64,000 bases of DNA, taken from contig NC_053043.1 of assembly GCF_003473485.1 (NCBI RefSeq), positions 38,912,576 to 38,976,575 on the forward strand, in the 5' to 3' direction. Under the pieces are notes generated by a model, which saw only the letters and a program-made list of their open reading frames with translations, was not told the DNA's origin and made no database searches. Below are positions 24,271 to 37,131 of this stretch, piece by piece; the stretch's first letter is position 1; every line of letters starts with the position of its first letter. The translations under genes and the position numbers were made by a program. The stretch is from Medicago truncatula. Lineage: Eukaryota; Streptophyta; Magnoliopsida; Fabales; Fabaceae.

Positions 24271-26955
24271 GTCAATCAACATCATTAAAAATATTTAACT
24301 TTTTTTTTTTTGTCCAAAAAACAGATAGTATAAAGAGTTTTACATTCATCTATTTAGATGGTAAAAAATCTCTTTCAGTTTAATTAAATGTCATAAGTTC
24401 GAATACAATGTTAAATTTTTTAAGAAAGAATTTTGTCACCCATTGTCATCCTACTAAGCTCGAGTAATTAGTTTATGTTACATGCACTCATAAAAAATAT
24501 GTATCATATCTTTATCCAAATTTATTCTATTGTGATTGGTCACTAAACGAACCCTTAATTTGTGAGTGAGTTGTTCACTTTAGAGGAGCTAGATCCAAAT
24601 GGTAACTATTATTTTTGATTTATTTATAATTAAAATATTATTTTATGGTGTCAATATAGCTTAAGTCCCCAAAAAAGTGCAATGCAATACATTTTTCACG
24701 TCAAAAGAAATATTTATATTCTCTTTGTACAATTGTAAATAAAAATATGACAATTTTTAGCCAAATTTTACATAGCAAAACCCCTTTACCCTGAGAATTA
24801 AAGAGTTAACACAAAAATGCCGGACTCCTATATGTGCACCAAAAATGTGTCATCAAAGAAGTGTGCCTTGAACATGTGAGAACAATGCTTTTTTCTGTTA
24901 ATTAAGAGACATGCTATTATTTGGGATTCATGAGATATATGTGTGCTTTACCCACTCCACCTACTCATCGTAAATATTGTTTTGGTTCATGATTTAGTTT
25001 CTTTAAAATTGTGTTATCTATTATGTTATTTTTCGATGAGAACAACTTCAAGAAGGAACAATATCAAATTGATTATAATAACCCTAACAAGGCAAATGAT
25101 AACCCTTTAGATTGTGACGTGAGAATGTGCAAATCATGAGTATTTTAGAGAAAGGTTTCTTTCTAGAACATTGTCACCCAACTGGATTCTAAACGTTTAG
25201 AATGATAACCATATTCATTGAAAGCCCAATGAGCAGGGTTATCATTTTAAACATGAGAAAGATTCTAAACAAGTCCTTTCTAAAGATTTTGCTGCAAATC
25301 TAAAAAAACTGTTCCATCTCATTCCTTCAACACTGTTTATACACCATTGAGATTTCTCTTTTGTCATATAAACAAAAGGAAAAAACTAAAAGAAAACTTC
25401 TTTGATTCTAAGCATTTTCTCTGGTCGCCGTTATTATCATTGTTCATGTATAGAGGAAGAGCAATATCTTTTCTCAAGATCCAATAAGTTACTCCACAAG
25501 GTTTCAAGATGCTAAGCATCTTCGCCATCACTCATGCTGACATGACTATCGATATAAAACTCCGTTGAGGAATCAACATCGTCAACAATCCTTCCTCTGT
25601 TGTTTGTATCAACATATGCAAGATATGCACGATAAGTGTTAAACACTAGATACAATGTGTAACTAAATTGTTTTAACCAAGATATAGTGACTACATAATA
25701 TGAAAATAACAAAATACCTTTCAAGAACAAACTTCCCTTCCTTATACTTCTGACTCTTCTCATGTGCAGATTCCTGAGAAGGAATAGTAAATTATAAAAC
25801 GATCAAAAGCTGTGAACTAAGAGATTTCATCTACTACCTCCTTATTTTAAATATAAGATCCTCGAGATTTTTCATCGTCTCTTTTTATAGGACCTTTTGC
25901 AAATTTTCATTTGCATTATTTATTTTCTACTAACATACCCCTAATTATGTTGCACCTTTTTACAAAACCTCTCATAAATACTAGGATGAGACAAACTAAT
26001 TCTCTCCTTGAAGATTAAATTCTTAAGACAGTATCAATTGTCAATAAATCAATACTACTGCAAACTTTTTAAATTTTTCTGATTTAGTCAACATAGTCCT
26101 ATATTTAGCGACAGAGGTGGTACGGGATTTCATCAGTTACATGAAATTTAGATGGAGTGAAAAAGGAGAATTACATATTTCCAGCCAACAATTTGACCAC
26201 AGCAACAACAAAAGATATCTGTCACAGTGTGCAATCCTGAAAGCATCATCCTTTCCACCGGTGTTCCAGTTGTGGTGTTCACGCTGGATTATAGACCCAA
26301 AACATAAGCACACCAGAGAGAGTATACAATATTCAGGTCTAGTGATACTATCAGCAAGTAATGACAATTATCAACCATTGTAGTGTTCCCTAATTTTCTT
26401 TTACTTCATGTGAACAAGATATGTTACATAGGTATCATGAAGTTCTACTAATACACACACAGTCATTCAAACCAGCTTTATTTTCCTTCTAGACATGTTC
26501 CTTTCACCAAAGGTTTTTACCGTCGTGCGAAAATTCCAAAAATAGGCATTTATATTGATAGAAGAGAAACAAAAAAGGTCAATATTTTGGCGATCATGTA
26601 ATAGTTGGTTTATCTACATTCATATAAGAAGAAATATGACTCCAAAAAAGAAAAGGATTAACTAAAACATGGTCTAAACACAAGAATGAAAATGATATCT
26701 CGATAACAATAACAATTTTAAAACGAAGGAATGTTTATGTCAGCTGACACAATGTAAAAGTATACCTGTTTGAATAGTGAGCAAATAAAGTTATTGGCTT
26801 CACTTCCCTAGGTACATCATTTACTGAAGGCATAAACCTAAGAATTAAACAATTTGGTAACAATATATAACATAGATGCAATGCGACATTTGAGACCATG
26901 ACTAGATGTAGCACAACCACAGTGTAACACTGCACTATGCTATTATTCTTTTTTT
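24271..26955. repeat. Tandem duplication unit, copy 1 (~2.69 kb)
   Basis: 24271-24861 matches 26956-27551, and 24862-26955 matches 45352-47416. The two matching blocks form one unit that is tandemly duplicated, the second copy being split by a MULE. The copies differ by scattered substitutions and one ~27-bp indel (near 25066 against 45552). The junction lies in a T-run (26949-26955). SINE-like sequence lies near 24350-24475. Confidence 0.93.
25512..26283 (-). pseudogene. Duplicated 3' half of the Yippee-like gene (exons 3-5 only)
   Basis: Exon equivalents lie at 26283-26175, 25773-25718 and 25590-25512, at a constant offset of 20463 bases from the intact gene. The splice sites and the frame are preserved, including [13 protein letters not shown] and the tail ending DGEDA. 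The duplicated unit ends near 26955, so exons 1 and 2, the promoter and the first zinc CxxC are missing. It is a truncated copy rather than a functional gene. Confidence 0.9.
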
Positions 26956-27551
26956 GTCAATCAACATCATTAAAAATATTTAACTTTTTATTTTTTTGTC
27001 CAAAAAACAGATAGTATAAAGAGTTTTACATTCATCTATTTAGATGGTAAGAAATCTCTTTCAGTTTAATTAAATGTCATAAGTTTGAATACAATGTTAA
27101 ATTTTTTAAGAAAGAATTTTGTCACCCATTGTCATCCTACTAAGCTCGAGTAATTAGTTTATGTTACATGCACTCATAAAAAATATATATGTATCATATC
27201 TTTATCCAAGTTTATTCTATTGTGATTGGTCACTAAACGAACCCTTAATTTGTGAGTGAGCTGTTCACTTTAGAGGAGCTAGATCCAAATGGTAACTATT
27301 ATTTTTGATTTATTTATAATTAAAATATTATTTTATGGTGTCAATATAGCTTAAGTCCCCAAAAAAGTGCAATGCAATACATTTTTCACGTCAAAAGAAA
27401 TATTTATAGTCTCTTTGTACAATTGTAAATAAAAATATGATAATTTTTAGCCAAATTTTACATAGCAAAACCCCTTTACCCTAAGAATTAAAGAGTTAAC
27501 ACAAAAATGCCGAACTCCTATATGTGCACCAAAAATGTGTCATCAAAGAAG
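26956..27551. repeat. Tandem duplication unit, copy 2, left part
   Basis: Matches 24271-24861 with a few substitutions (for example TTATATTCTC against TTATAGTCTC). It is cut by the MULE at 27551 and continues at 45352. Confidence 0.93.
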
Positions 27552-27979
27552 GAAATTTTTTTTTTTCTGACCCACTTTTCGAAAAAAAATTCAAGTCTGA
27601 CCCCCTTTTGAAAAAAATTCCCAAAATGACCCACTTTTGGTTTTTTTTTTTTTTTTTTGTCTTTTAGTGGCGTTCCCGCCACCTGAAATGGCGGGACTGG
27701 CCGTCGGATCTGACAGCCGTCGCGTCAGGCTGGCGCTGCTTTTTTTTTAATTTTTTTTTCGTTCCCGCCGTTTCATCTGGCGGGACTGATTATTTTATTA
27801 TTTTTTTTGTTTTTTCTATTTTACAATTAAATAATAATGATAAATAATAATAATAATAATAATAATGATAAATAATAATAATGATAAATATTTAATAAAA
27901 AAACTACTTTCTCCGCGGAAACCAATTACGCCAATATAAACTATGACCCCCCGTAGCACATAATTTATCTTTTTTTCGT
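27552..27979 (+). repeat. MULE left terminal inverted repeat
   Basis: It matches the reverse complement of 44929-45342. It starts GAAATTTTTTTTTTTCTGAC and contains two CCCGCC...GGCGGG hairpins (about 27672-27697 and 27761-27788), a low-complexity AAT/ATA tract and, antisense, the last ~23 codons of the PMD gene. Confidence 0.9.
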
Positions 27980-28128
27980 TTTTTCTTTTTATTTTTTTGG
28001 CAGCATTGTTTTACAATTTTATTTTTTTAACAAATAGCATTTTTTTACATAAAATAAAACACAACAAATAATAATGATAGATAAAAATATATTAATTTAT
28101 TTGAACACATAATACATAACGTTATTAA

Positions 28129-30911
28129 CTACCAATTATTTAAACTCGGACAATTTCTCCTAATATGACCGGTATGCCGACACAACCCACACCGTCTCGG
28201 TGTTGGAGTCCTCTCCACCACCTCCTCGTCCATTTCAGTCCTTATGCGGGTACTATTGGGTCGACCTTTCTTTAGTCTTCGCATGTTTGGATTATGGCAA
28301 AGCACGGGACCGTCGTATGGAAGCCAATAACTCTTGTCGTGGACTACTTTGAAGGCTGTGTTGTAGATGGAGTAAACACTCTCGTTTTTGAACACAGGTG
28401 GAATAAGGGTTGTGTAGTCATGGCGAAATGAAGAACACGCGGCTATGACATGAGAACATGGCAAATGTAAAGCTTGAAATTTCCCACAATCACACCACCC
28501 CGCTCGTAGGTCCACCTTGAAAGTTCCCATTGGCCTTCCTTCCCTGTAGTTGACGGTCTCACGGACTGAGAAGGTATACCTTTCTCGGTCAAACTGTTCG
28601 ACATGATGGGTGTTGGACTTAACAATGTCATCCTGAATCGCATTTTGGCAATATTCACTAAACAAATCTCCGGAACCTACCCTTGCAAACGCTTTTTGAG
28701 CCCTATCAGCAAAGAGACATGCCAGCCTATAGTAGGTTGATTGAACTATAGGTGTAACAGGTAGGTTGCGTGTTCCCTTAAACACAGAGTTCCACGACTC
28801 AACGATGTTGCTTGTCATGTGGCCCCATCGTCGACCCTCATCATATGCTTGAGTCCACTTTTCTTTCGGAATATTGTCCACCCAATCTAATGCACGCTGA
28901 TTTGCCTCCTGGATTACACCACGATAGTAATTGAACAAGGGTACGTTTAGGGCATATCCTGCATCTTAAGAAAAAACAATTAGTTAGATAGTGAACCTAT
29001 TTAATAATAACACGATGTAAAAAAAAACTGTAACATAATATTCTTACCCATATTATTGACAACATCCTTGATTGTCCTCATGAAATTCTGCTTAATGTGT
29101 CGAATGCAGTACACATGAGCTGAACCAGTTGCTTGCCAACCATTCCTTGGGTCATTGAATGCGCTTTTAATTGATTCATGTCTGTCGGAGACCATGCAGA
29201 CAGATATTCCCTTTGTGACGTGTCTTCTTAGATTTTTCAAAAAAAAACTCCAGCCCTCCTTTGTCTCACCTTCGACAAGCGCAAAGGCGATTGGAATCGT
29301 TTTGTTGTTTCCATCTTGTGCTACCGCAAGCAACAATGTTCCTTTGTACTTGCCATACAACCACGTCCCGTCGACATGGACAACTGGTTTGCAATACTTA
29401 AACCCATTGATGCATGGATAGAAGGCCCAAAATAGACGATGAAATTGTGTCTCTCCATTCTCGCCAATCTGCGTTTTTAAATCGAAGACGGTCCCTGGCA
29501 TTGTCTCCTTCATCACATTCAACCATTGCGGAAGATCCTTATATGATTCCTCCCATTTCCCGTAAATAGATTTGATGGCAGCGTTCTTTGCTAACCACGC
29601 CTTTCGATACGTGGTTGTGTAGTTAAACTTTTCTTTAATGTGCGCAATGATCAATTTTGGCGTTACCGAGGCATCCGCATGCACAAGTGTTTTGATGTTT
29701 TGGCTTATAAGCTTATAGTTGAGCTTGCGATGATCCTGCGACATTAAAGTCGAAGTGCAATTGTGTGGACCCATCATGGTCCCAATCTTCCATTTGCCTG
29801 TCTTTTTTCTAAAGGAAGCTCTCAACTTAAATTGACAAGTCTCGAGGGTACATTGAATGACATATCTTGTTGGATCTGAGTGTATAACATCGTAATCCAG
29901 CGATTGTCGAATGTGGAAAGACTTGATTGCATGCAAACAATCTTCTTTGTTGTGAAATGTCATTCCTTCTTGAATAGCCCCATCGACAGGAACATTCTTA
30001 TTCCAGTGATCGTCGGTAGTCAGAGCATCATATGCATCAACGTCAACGTTACGCATATGCAACGGGGGACAGTAAGCGGCTCTGATCGGCACTGCCTGTA
30101 GCGGTGGTTGTGGTTGTGTGCCAGCCATAATGTTCCTCCAAATATTTTCTTCTTCATTTCTGTTTTCATGTTCGTCTTCTTCATCCGCATCATGCTCAAG
30201 TGCCTCGTCTTCTTCACTTTCACTTTGACTACTAGATTCTTCTTCTTGATCTTGAATGGTGTCTGGGATGTCTTCAAACTGACGAGTGAAAAGATCTTCA
30301 AGGCGGGTTTGTGTTTGTGGTTGCGTTTGCGGTGGTGGTTGTGAAGATGATGGTTCAAATTCATATTGTGTTTGTGAAAACGGTTGGGTGTACGGTAATT
30401 GTTGTGATGAAGAAGGGGGATCAAACTCATATTGTGTTTGTGAGAGTAGCTGGGTGTATGGTAATTGTTGTGATGAAGATGGGTGTTCAAACTCATATTG
30501 TGTTTGTGAAAACAATTGAGATGTTTGACGCGGTTGTGGTGTTTGATGATGTTGTGAAATCTCCCGATTTTCAATAATAACCGATAACTCAATGGAACCA
30601 ACCGCATTAAAATATTTGTGAGTGGCAAACATATCTGCAATGTCATCGTTGTCGTATATTTCGGTGTCATTATACTGGATATGACCTTGAACGAAGGCTT
30701 GTGGTGCTCGATATATAATTTTAGATATCACCTGAGATTCAGTGAGATGTAGCTTCTGCTCTATTCTTTTTTTCAAATGATCAATGTTGCTTTTGATGCT
30801 AACATAAAAACATTTTCTTTGCTCACTTTCAAAAAACGAACCAAATTGATTTCTTGAAACTTTTCCATTGTAGTGAACAATGAAAAATATATTCTCTGGT
30901 GTGGGTGCCAT
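28129..30911 (-). CDS. mudrA: MULE transposase (MURA type)
   Basis: Two exons keep frame: 30911-29048 and 28958-28129, giving 897 residues with no stop. I start at MAPTPENIFF (30911); an upstream in-frame Met would add 33 residues of promoter-like sequence. The order is an N-terminal PB1-like region, a Q/P/S-rich spacer with acidic runs, the MuDR N-terminal DNA-binding region (around FHNKEDCLHAIKSFHIRQSL), the MULE catalytic domain with VHVDGTWLYGKYKG (D514) and CMVSDRHESIK (D576), MTSNIVESWNSVFK (E675), a SWIM zinc finger (C777, C779, C789, H791) and a CCHC knuckle (C878, C881, H886, C891). Assigning E675 as the third catalytic acid is inference. The gene diverges from the PMD gene. It appears intact, so this MULE could be or recently was autonomous. 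Confidence 0.93.
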
Positions 30912-31596
30912 TGTTGTTATCTTTCTTGAATAATTTTGCTTGTTTCTAAGTGTTAAGAAGAGCCCATAATATAGAGGAATGCATGGATGCCAACTGATAT
31001 GCCATGCCACGTGTCAGCTTTTAACTGGGCCAAGCCATTCCCGCCATTTGGACTGGCGGGACCAAGACAAAAGCCTGCACGCGCTACAGTAAAAATCAGG
31101 TCTGCAGGCGCGTGAACAGTGAAAAGCAGACGCGTGAACAGCGCAAAGCAGGCGCGTGGCAGGGCAAAGCAGGCGCGTGACTGTACGAAGCAGGCGCGTG
31201 ACAGGCTTTTCTAGCGTAACAGGACACGTGTTGCGATTTCACAGGCCAGGACTGGTCATTCCCGCCGTTTGGACTGGCGGTAATGAAAGGGAATCCGGTT
31301 TCCTGCAGAAACCTGCTGAAAAGACCATTCTACAAGCTAGAAACGATAAATGCATCAGTGAAATGAAAAGACGATACTGAATTATTGCTGAAAGTTGTTG
31401 TGGACATAAATTCACAAGATGAAAATTTTCATCTATAAAATCAGTGTTCTAGTTTCACATTACTACACACCAATTTTAAAATTCCTCTCAAAAAAAAACC
31501 AGTGTAAAGCTTTCTTCTATAAAATCAGTGTTCTAACCTTTCTTTCCTTTTCAAAAAAACCATACCGTAAAGCCTTTCTTACCTTCTAATTTAAAG
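30912..31596. promoter_or_regulatory. Divergent promoter region between transposase and PMD gene
   Basis: This 685-bp spacer lies between the two divergent start codons. It holds two CCCGCC...GGCGGG hairpins (31036-31062 and 31258-31283), a GC-rich tandem repeat (31080-31205) and two TATA-like sites upstream of the PMD start (TCTATAAAATC near 31432 and 31516, both followed by CAGTGTTCTA). The transcription starts are not known. Confidence 0.6.
31080..31205. repeat. GC-rich ~22-bp tandem repeat (core CAGGCGCGTG)
   Basis: About five copies of AAGCAGGCGCGTGxxCAG stand head to tail with small differences (GACGCGTGAACAG, GGCGCGTGGCAGG, GGCGCGTGACTG). It is the most GC-rich part of the MULE and may be a regulatory array. 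Confidence 0.75.
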
Positions 31597-33720
31597 ATGG
31601 GAGACATACTTTATTTAGGCAACAAACATAGATCTCGTCATATTTCAGAAACTATTAATGTAAGTTTATATTATTTTATTTTAATTGAAACTTAATTATA
31701 TTAATATTATTTATGTTTAATTATTTATGTATATCAATTCTATTAAGAGTATGTATGTATAATTAGTAACACTCAATTATTAACAATATTGATATTTTGT
31801 AGAACGAAGACCAACATTATCTTCGAGTTCGATGTCATCGTAAGATTTCTCCGGCGCCCCCAACCATTGAAGATAGCTTAAGGTCAGCCGGATTGTGGGA
31901 CTTTACTAATTTAAACAAATATAACGTTGATAATCGTTTAATAGTCGCGTTATGTGAAAGATGGAGGCCGGAGACCCACACATTTCTTTTTCCATCGGGC
32001 GAGTGTACAATAACGTTGGAAGACGTTCATATGCTCCTTGGTTTAAAGGTTAACGGTGAACCGATAACCGGTAAAACAGAAGTTGGGTGGGAGATTGTTG
32101 AACCTATATTAGGAAGTAAGCCATTAAACACTCGCCATGACGGGAAGAGTATAAGATTATCATGGCTTCAAGAATATATCAACGGTGTTGGTATGACAGG
32201 TCCCCCGACGACTCTACATATGTTTAGAGCCTATTTCTTATACTTGATAGGCTCTCGAATAATGCCTAATAATAGTGGTAATCTTGTACATTTATCGTTT
32301 TTGCAATTGTTGGATAAATCACCTGAGGAGGTTGGACAGTATAGTTGGGGTTCAGCTTGTTTGGCCACGCTATATAGATCCTTGTGTGACGGTGCAATAT
32401 ATGGCAATACCGAAATGCCTGGGTGCACAATTCTCTTGCAAGCATGGGCGTGGTCAAGAATGTCATGCTTAGCTCCCGTGCCAAGGATACCACCGCAAGC
32501 TCATGCACAACTTCCGTTGGCAAATATGTAAGTAAAATAAATGTTATTTTTTTTTATTAATTTTTACATAAATTTATCCAGACTTTACTAATTATAACAT
32601 TTTCAAAATTAACTAGATGGCTAGAACATGGTAATAAATTCGTGGAAAATCCTCGGCATAATCTTGTATGTACGCGTTTAAAAATCGACACCATGACATA
32701 TGATCAGGTATTACACTTTCTTTTAGTCATTGCTTTTTAGTCAACAATTGAAGACTAATATTCATTCTTTTTAAACAGTTCTCCTGGAGGCCTTATGTCA
32801 ACTTCAATTACAGCAACGAAGAAGAAAGCCAGATATGGTCTGCAAACACATATCTCATCTGTTTTCAGATTGTCGAGAGACATCAGACAGACAGAGTAAG
32901 GCTTCAATTTGGCTTACCGCAACACCCACCTTCCTTACCAGAAAATTTGAAAGATTTCCACAAAATTAATTTGTCAAAAGATAGAATTAAAGGCTCGTGG
33001 GGAGATAAGCATCATCGTCAAGTCCAAAACTGGAACCAACGTCATCAATTAGCACTTCACGGCGTTCGGTATAACCATGAGGTTTATCCAAATCGTCAAT
33101 ATTTTGCATGGTATTGGGAATTTTTCGGAGATTATCTGTGGCTTTCTAGAGAAGTATTATTGTCAAACCCAAGGCAAGCATGTGCATCAATTTTACCAGG
33201 ATTGCCGCGTGACTATCCTGCAGTCCCACAAACTTATACGGTGCCAGATGAAAATATGTGGTCAAATACACCTCCACCCTATAACCAATTCATGACACCT
33301 CCACCCACTAACTTTGACCAAACATTTAACCCATCCACCAACTACAACTACAACCAAACTTACCAATCACCGCCACAACCCACAAACCAAATCTTACATA
33401 ACACCCCAATCCCATATCCAACCTATTCTCAACAAAGTCATCATGGAGAAAGCTCTCGAACATCAAACTATTCATTTGATGACTACAATCCAACTCAATA
33501 CACCACACAAACCGGTTATCCAGACCAATCACAATACTCCTCGTTCAACCTACCAACCACTCCACACTTTGTCAACTATCCCCAAACAAGCTATGCACCT
33601 CAATGGCCAAATTCACAAACAAATCCCATAGAAAATCTGGCAGCAGGGTTTAATGACGATGACTTCGTTAATGAAATCTGGACCAATTCAGCTTCACAAA
33701 TGCAAAATGAAGTCGCTATG

Positions 33721-36595
33721 TGTGCTCCCTGATTTTCGGATATCAAACCATTGATTGATTTGAATCGTCAATCTTTGAACTCTCAATTTTTATTCGTGGG
33801 AAGGGAAAAAATGAGTAAAAACCCTTATCGAGACTTTGGATTCGGGGGTTGGTTTCGAATAGGGAAGGTGTTAAGCACCCTAAACGACTTCGGTACTCCG
33901 AAGGAACCGCTTACCTAGATTATCTTGTGCTAAATTCATTTGCTTACTTGAAAAAATTATTACCTAAAAATCTAAGTGAAAGAATGGAGGGAGAAGAAGT
34001 ATGTTTTTGGTTATTTTTATTTGATTTGGGAGGACAAGTCCTCTGCCTACGTACCCTTTTGGGAAGGGATCAAAACCAACGTAGTTCCACTCAAAAATTT
34101 CTTTGGTGGGTTAGGTTGATTTTAAGATTTTTTTTGAAAATGGTTTTAAGAAGAGAAAGAGGCCTCAAGGCATGAGATAAAAGAAATGAGTGAGGTTGAT
34201 TGATTTTAAATTTTGAAAATGATTGAAGTTGAATTAAAATTGATTGAGAATTTGATTAAGAAAATAAAGGGAAAATGTTATTAAGAAAATGGTTTTTGAA
34301 GTTTCGCATATTCGATTTTTTTTGAGAAAATGATTTTTCTAAACTAACGGTGAAAACTAACGTAAACGTCGTAAAAACTAACGGAAAGCGGTAAATAAAA
34401 TGTGGTAGTGTCGGTGCATGTGTCGGTGCTTGTGTTACCTACATTATTACATCAACTCCTAAATACAATCCTAAGGCCTTTATGCCAAAATAAAAATGCA
34501 AGAAATAAAATTACATCAATTCCCTATTTATACACACTAAGTCAATGACAAAATAAAATGATGAGAAAATTAAATGTGCATGCTATGATTCAAGACAAAA
34601 ATTAAATAGTTAGTAATCACAAGAAATATTATGATGAATAAGACATAAGAAATAATAAGCGAGAATTTAAGTCAAGCAACAATTAAAATCATCATATAGA
34701 GATTAAAAGCAAGTAATGAAATGAACAAGAAAATTCTAAAAGAAAACAAGTAGGATGAATTTTTAAAATTAGAGAAAATTAAAATGATGAGAACAATATT
34801 TTTGGAATTTTTTTCTAAGCACAAAAATGTCAAAAAAATGTAAAAATAGTATTTAAAAAATAAAGACAAAAAGAAATAAAAAAAAAAAAAAAAATTGGCT
34901 CAGCAGGAACTAATCTGGACCGTTGGATGAATCCAGAGGTCCAGATCTGAATCCCAAGATCTCATCACAGCCATTGGATCAAAGATCCAAGGGTTTAAAA
35001 AAAAGCACAAAATAGAGAAGGAAACATAGAGAGCACAGCGACCGTCAGATCAACGATCTGACGGTTCAAACAGAAAACATACCACAGTCCACACAGCAGA
35101 ACACATACATAATTTAAAGACAGATCAAACAGTGGCCGTCAGATCAAGGAACGATCCAGATCTGATGGCTACTAACGCGATGGAGCATTGTATGGTTATG
35201 AGTACGCGCGCGTGTGATCCGGCAAAAAAGAAATTACTATAAAAGCAAGTTTAACAAAAAAATCAACACAACTCTAAAACACTTCTCTCTCTAAGTTAAA
35301 CTTAGAGAGAGAAGCTCTCCCCTCCCTCAAGAACAACACGGCCGGAGAAGATGAAGAGGGGCGGCCGGAGCTGCTCCGGCGTGGTGGTCGGCCGGAGCGC
35401 CGCCGCGCCGGAGTTTTTTTTGCTTTTTTTTCGAAAAATTTTGCACCAAAACAAACCTCTTCCCTTCCTCTACTCAAATCTAAACTCATAATTTCTAAAA
35501 CATGCACCAAAAATCCTAGATCTACAATCTTAGCTTCAAACAAAACTTCATACAAAATAACCAAAAACACTAGCAATACTACACAAGAGGTGGAAAGGAT
35601 CAAAAGTTACCTGTAATGGAGAGCTTCACGTTTTTCTCCCCTTTCTCCGGTTCGTTTTGCTCTTCTCCGGTCCGGTCCGGTTTTGATTGCTTCGGTTCGG
35701 TTTTGGCTTGTTTATGCTTGTTTGTGATTTGTGTGGTTATATGAATGGATTTGAGGTTTTGTCAAAGTTTTGGTGTTGCTGGATTTTTCCTATGAACCCA
35801 TGAATGTTCTTCTTAAACTCATGCTATTTTTTTGTAATTTTTGTGCTTGATTTGAAAAAGGGTTGGAAAAGTAGAAAATTAGGGTTTGTGAATTGATGCT
35901 GATTTTTTTTCTGACATGAACAGTGATTTTTTTTTTTGAACCCATTTCTCAATGATTGACAGTGTATTTATAGTGACAAAATAGGGTTGGCTCTGGTACA
36001 GATCAAAGACCAAAATACCCCTGTTGGAGACTTGGGGATAAAGACTTAACAAATAAAAAAAATAAGAAAAAGGAAAAGAAAAGAGGAAGGAAAGAAAGAA
36101 AGTTTACGTGACTTTCTTTTCTTTGTTTTTTTTTTTAAAAAAAATAATAAAATAAAAAAAAATAATAAACAGAAAAGAAAAATAAAAAAAACAAATAAAA
36201 TAAAAATAAAATATTAATTAATATAAAAAAAGTCCCTTCGAAATTTGACATGAGGTACTTCAAAGTATCCTCCCTGCCGAAATTTCGGTTGAAATGATTA
36301 AAAAGACACGACTTTGAAAATACAATTAGCCCTTTTAAAATGACTTGACTGTTATGACTAAAACTTTTAAATATAAAATGCGTCTAAAAGTTATAAAAAA
36401 AATACAGATGAAGTGATTTTAACTGTTGTAAAAAGCGAGCAGAGACTTAAATGCAAGATGACAGTTTTTAAATGATTAAAGACGAAAAACACGAGTTTTA
36501 AATGGTAAAAAAAAAAAAACGAATAAAAGAGCAGGTGGACTATTATAAAATATGGACAAAAAAGATTTCAAATGGTCCAAATTTGGGGTATGACA
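33721..36595 (-). repeat. 3' LTR (element orientation minus)
   Basis: 2875 bp ending TG...CA. It differs from the other LTR by only about six substitutions plus short homopolymer indels found by reading (for example near 35370, 35494, 35576, 35612 and 36330). A small ORF near the plus-strand start of this LTR recurs in the other LTR and is LTR sequence, not a gene. Confidence 0.95.
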
Positions 36596-36610
36596 GATGC
36601 CCCTATTTAA
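36596..36610 (-). other. Polypurine tract of the LTR element
   Basis: On the minus strand AAATAGGGGCATC lies directly before the 3' LTR start TGTCATACC. This is the expected plus-strand priming site. Confidence 0.6.
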
Positions 36611-36912
36611 GTTTCTTCGTCACGAAGGTTTTAAAAGGGAAAACTTTTAAACCACAGGGTCGAAGAGACTTAAATATAAAAAGACGCCAATTTTGGACCG
36701 TTTGAAATGCCAGATATGCGATGCTGATGAATGTGATGATATGACTGCACATGATGCAAGCATGAATGTAAAGATGATGCATAAAGACTGACTGGAGGAC
36801 AATTGGATAGGTATCATTGGGGAAAGAAATGATACGTAACGCTTATGATTGTTGTAGATAGCTTGAAACGACTGGAGTATAAATGATTATGTTTATTAAC
36901 GTTGATTCAAAG

Positions 36913-37131
36913 TAAAGGTAAAGACATGATCAACCGACGAGTGGCGAAAGTAAAGACATGATTTGATTGCCGACGAGTGGCGAAAGTAAAGACATGATTT
37001 GCCGACGAGTGGCGAAAGTAAAGACATGATTTGCCGACGAGTGGCGAAAGTAAAGACATGATTTGATTGCCGACGAGTGGCGAAAGTAAAGACATGATTT
37101 GCCGACGAGTGGCGAAAGTAAAGACATGATG
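36913..37131. repeat. ~32-bp tandem repeat, six copies (core GACGAGTGGCGAAAGTAAAG)
   Basis: Six head-to-tail copies of a unit GACGAGTGGCGAAAGTAAAG + ACATGATTTGCC; two copies carry an extra GATT. It lies in the non-coding interior of the LTR element, upstream of the polypurine tract. ORFs across it are a repeat artefact. Confidence 0.9.

Noticed and set aside
25512..25763. 83-codon ORF in both duplication copies (also 45975-46226)
   Set aside because: It reads through a Yippee intron; the spliced model explains the conserved residues.
26117..26383. 88-codon plus-strand ORF in both duplication copies
   Set aside because: Antisense to Yippee exon 3 and its flanks.
30020..30670. 216-codon His/Asn-rich ORF on the minus strand
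   Set aside because: Alternate frame of the transposase's Q/P/S-rich spacer; composition is a shadow.
33849..34175. 108-codon ORF, also present identically at 42087-42413
   Set aside because: It lies inside both LTRs and opposite to the element's orientation; LTR sequence, no family features.
36913..37131. Possible CRISPR-like array
   Set aside because: Repeats are head to tail without unique spacers, in a plant retrotransposon.
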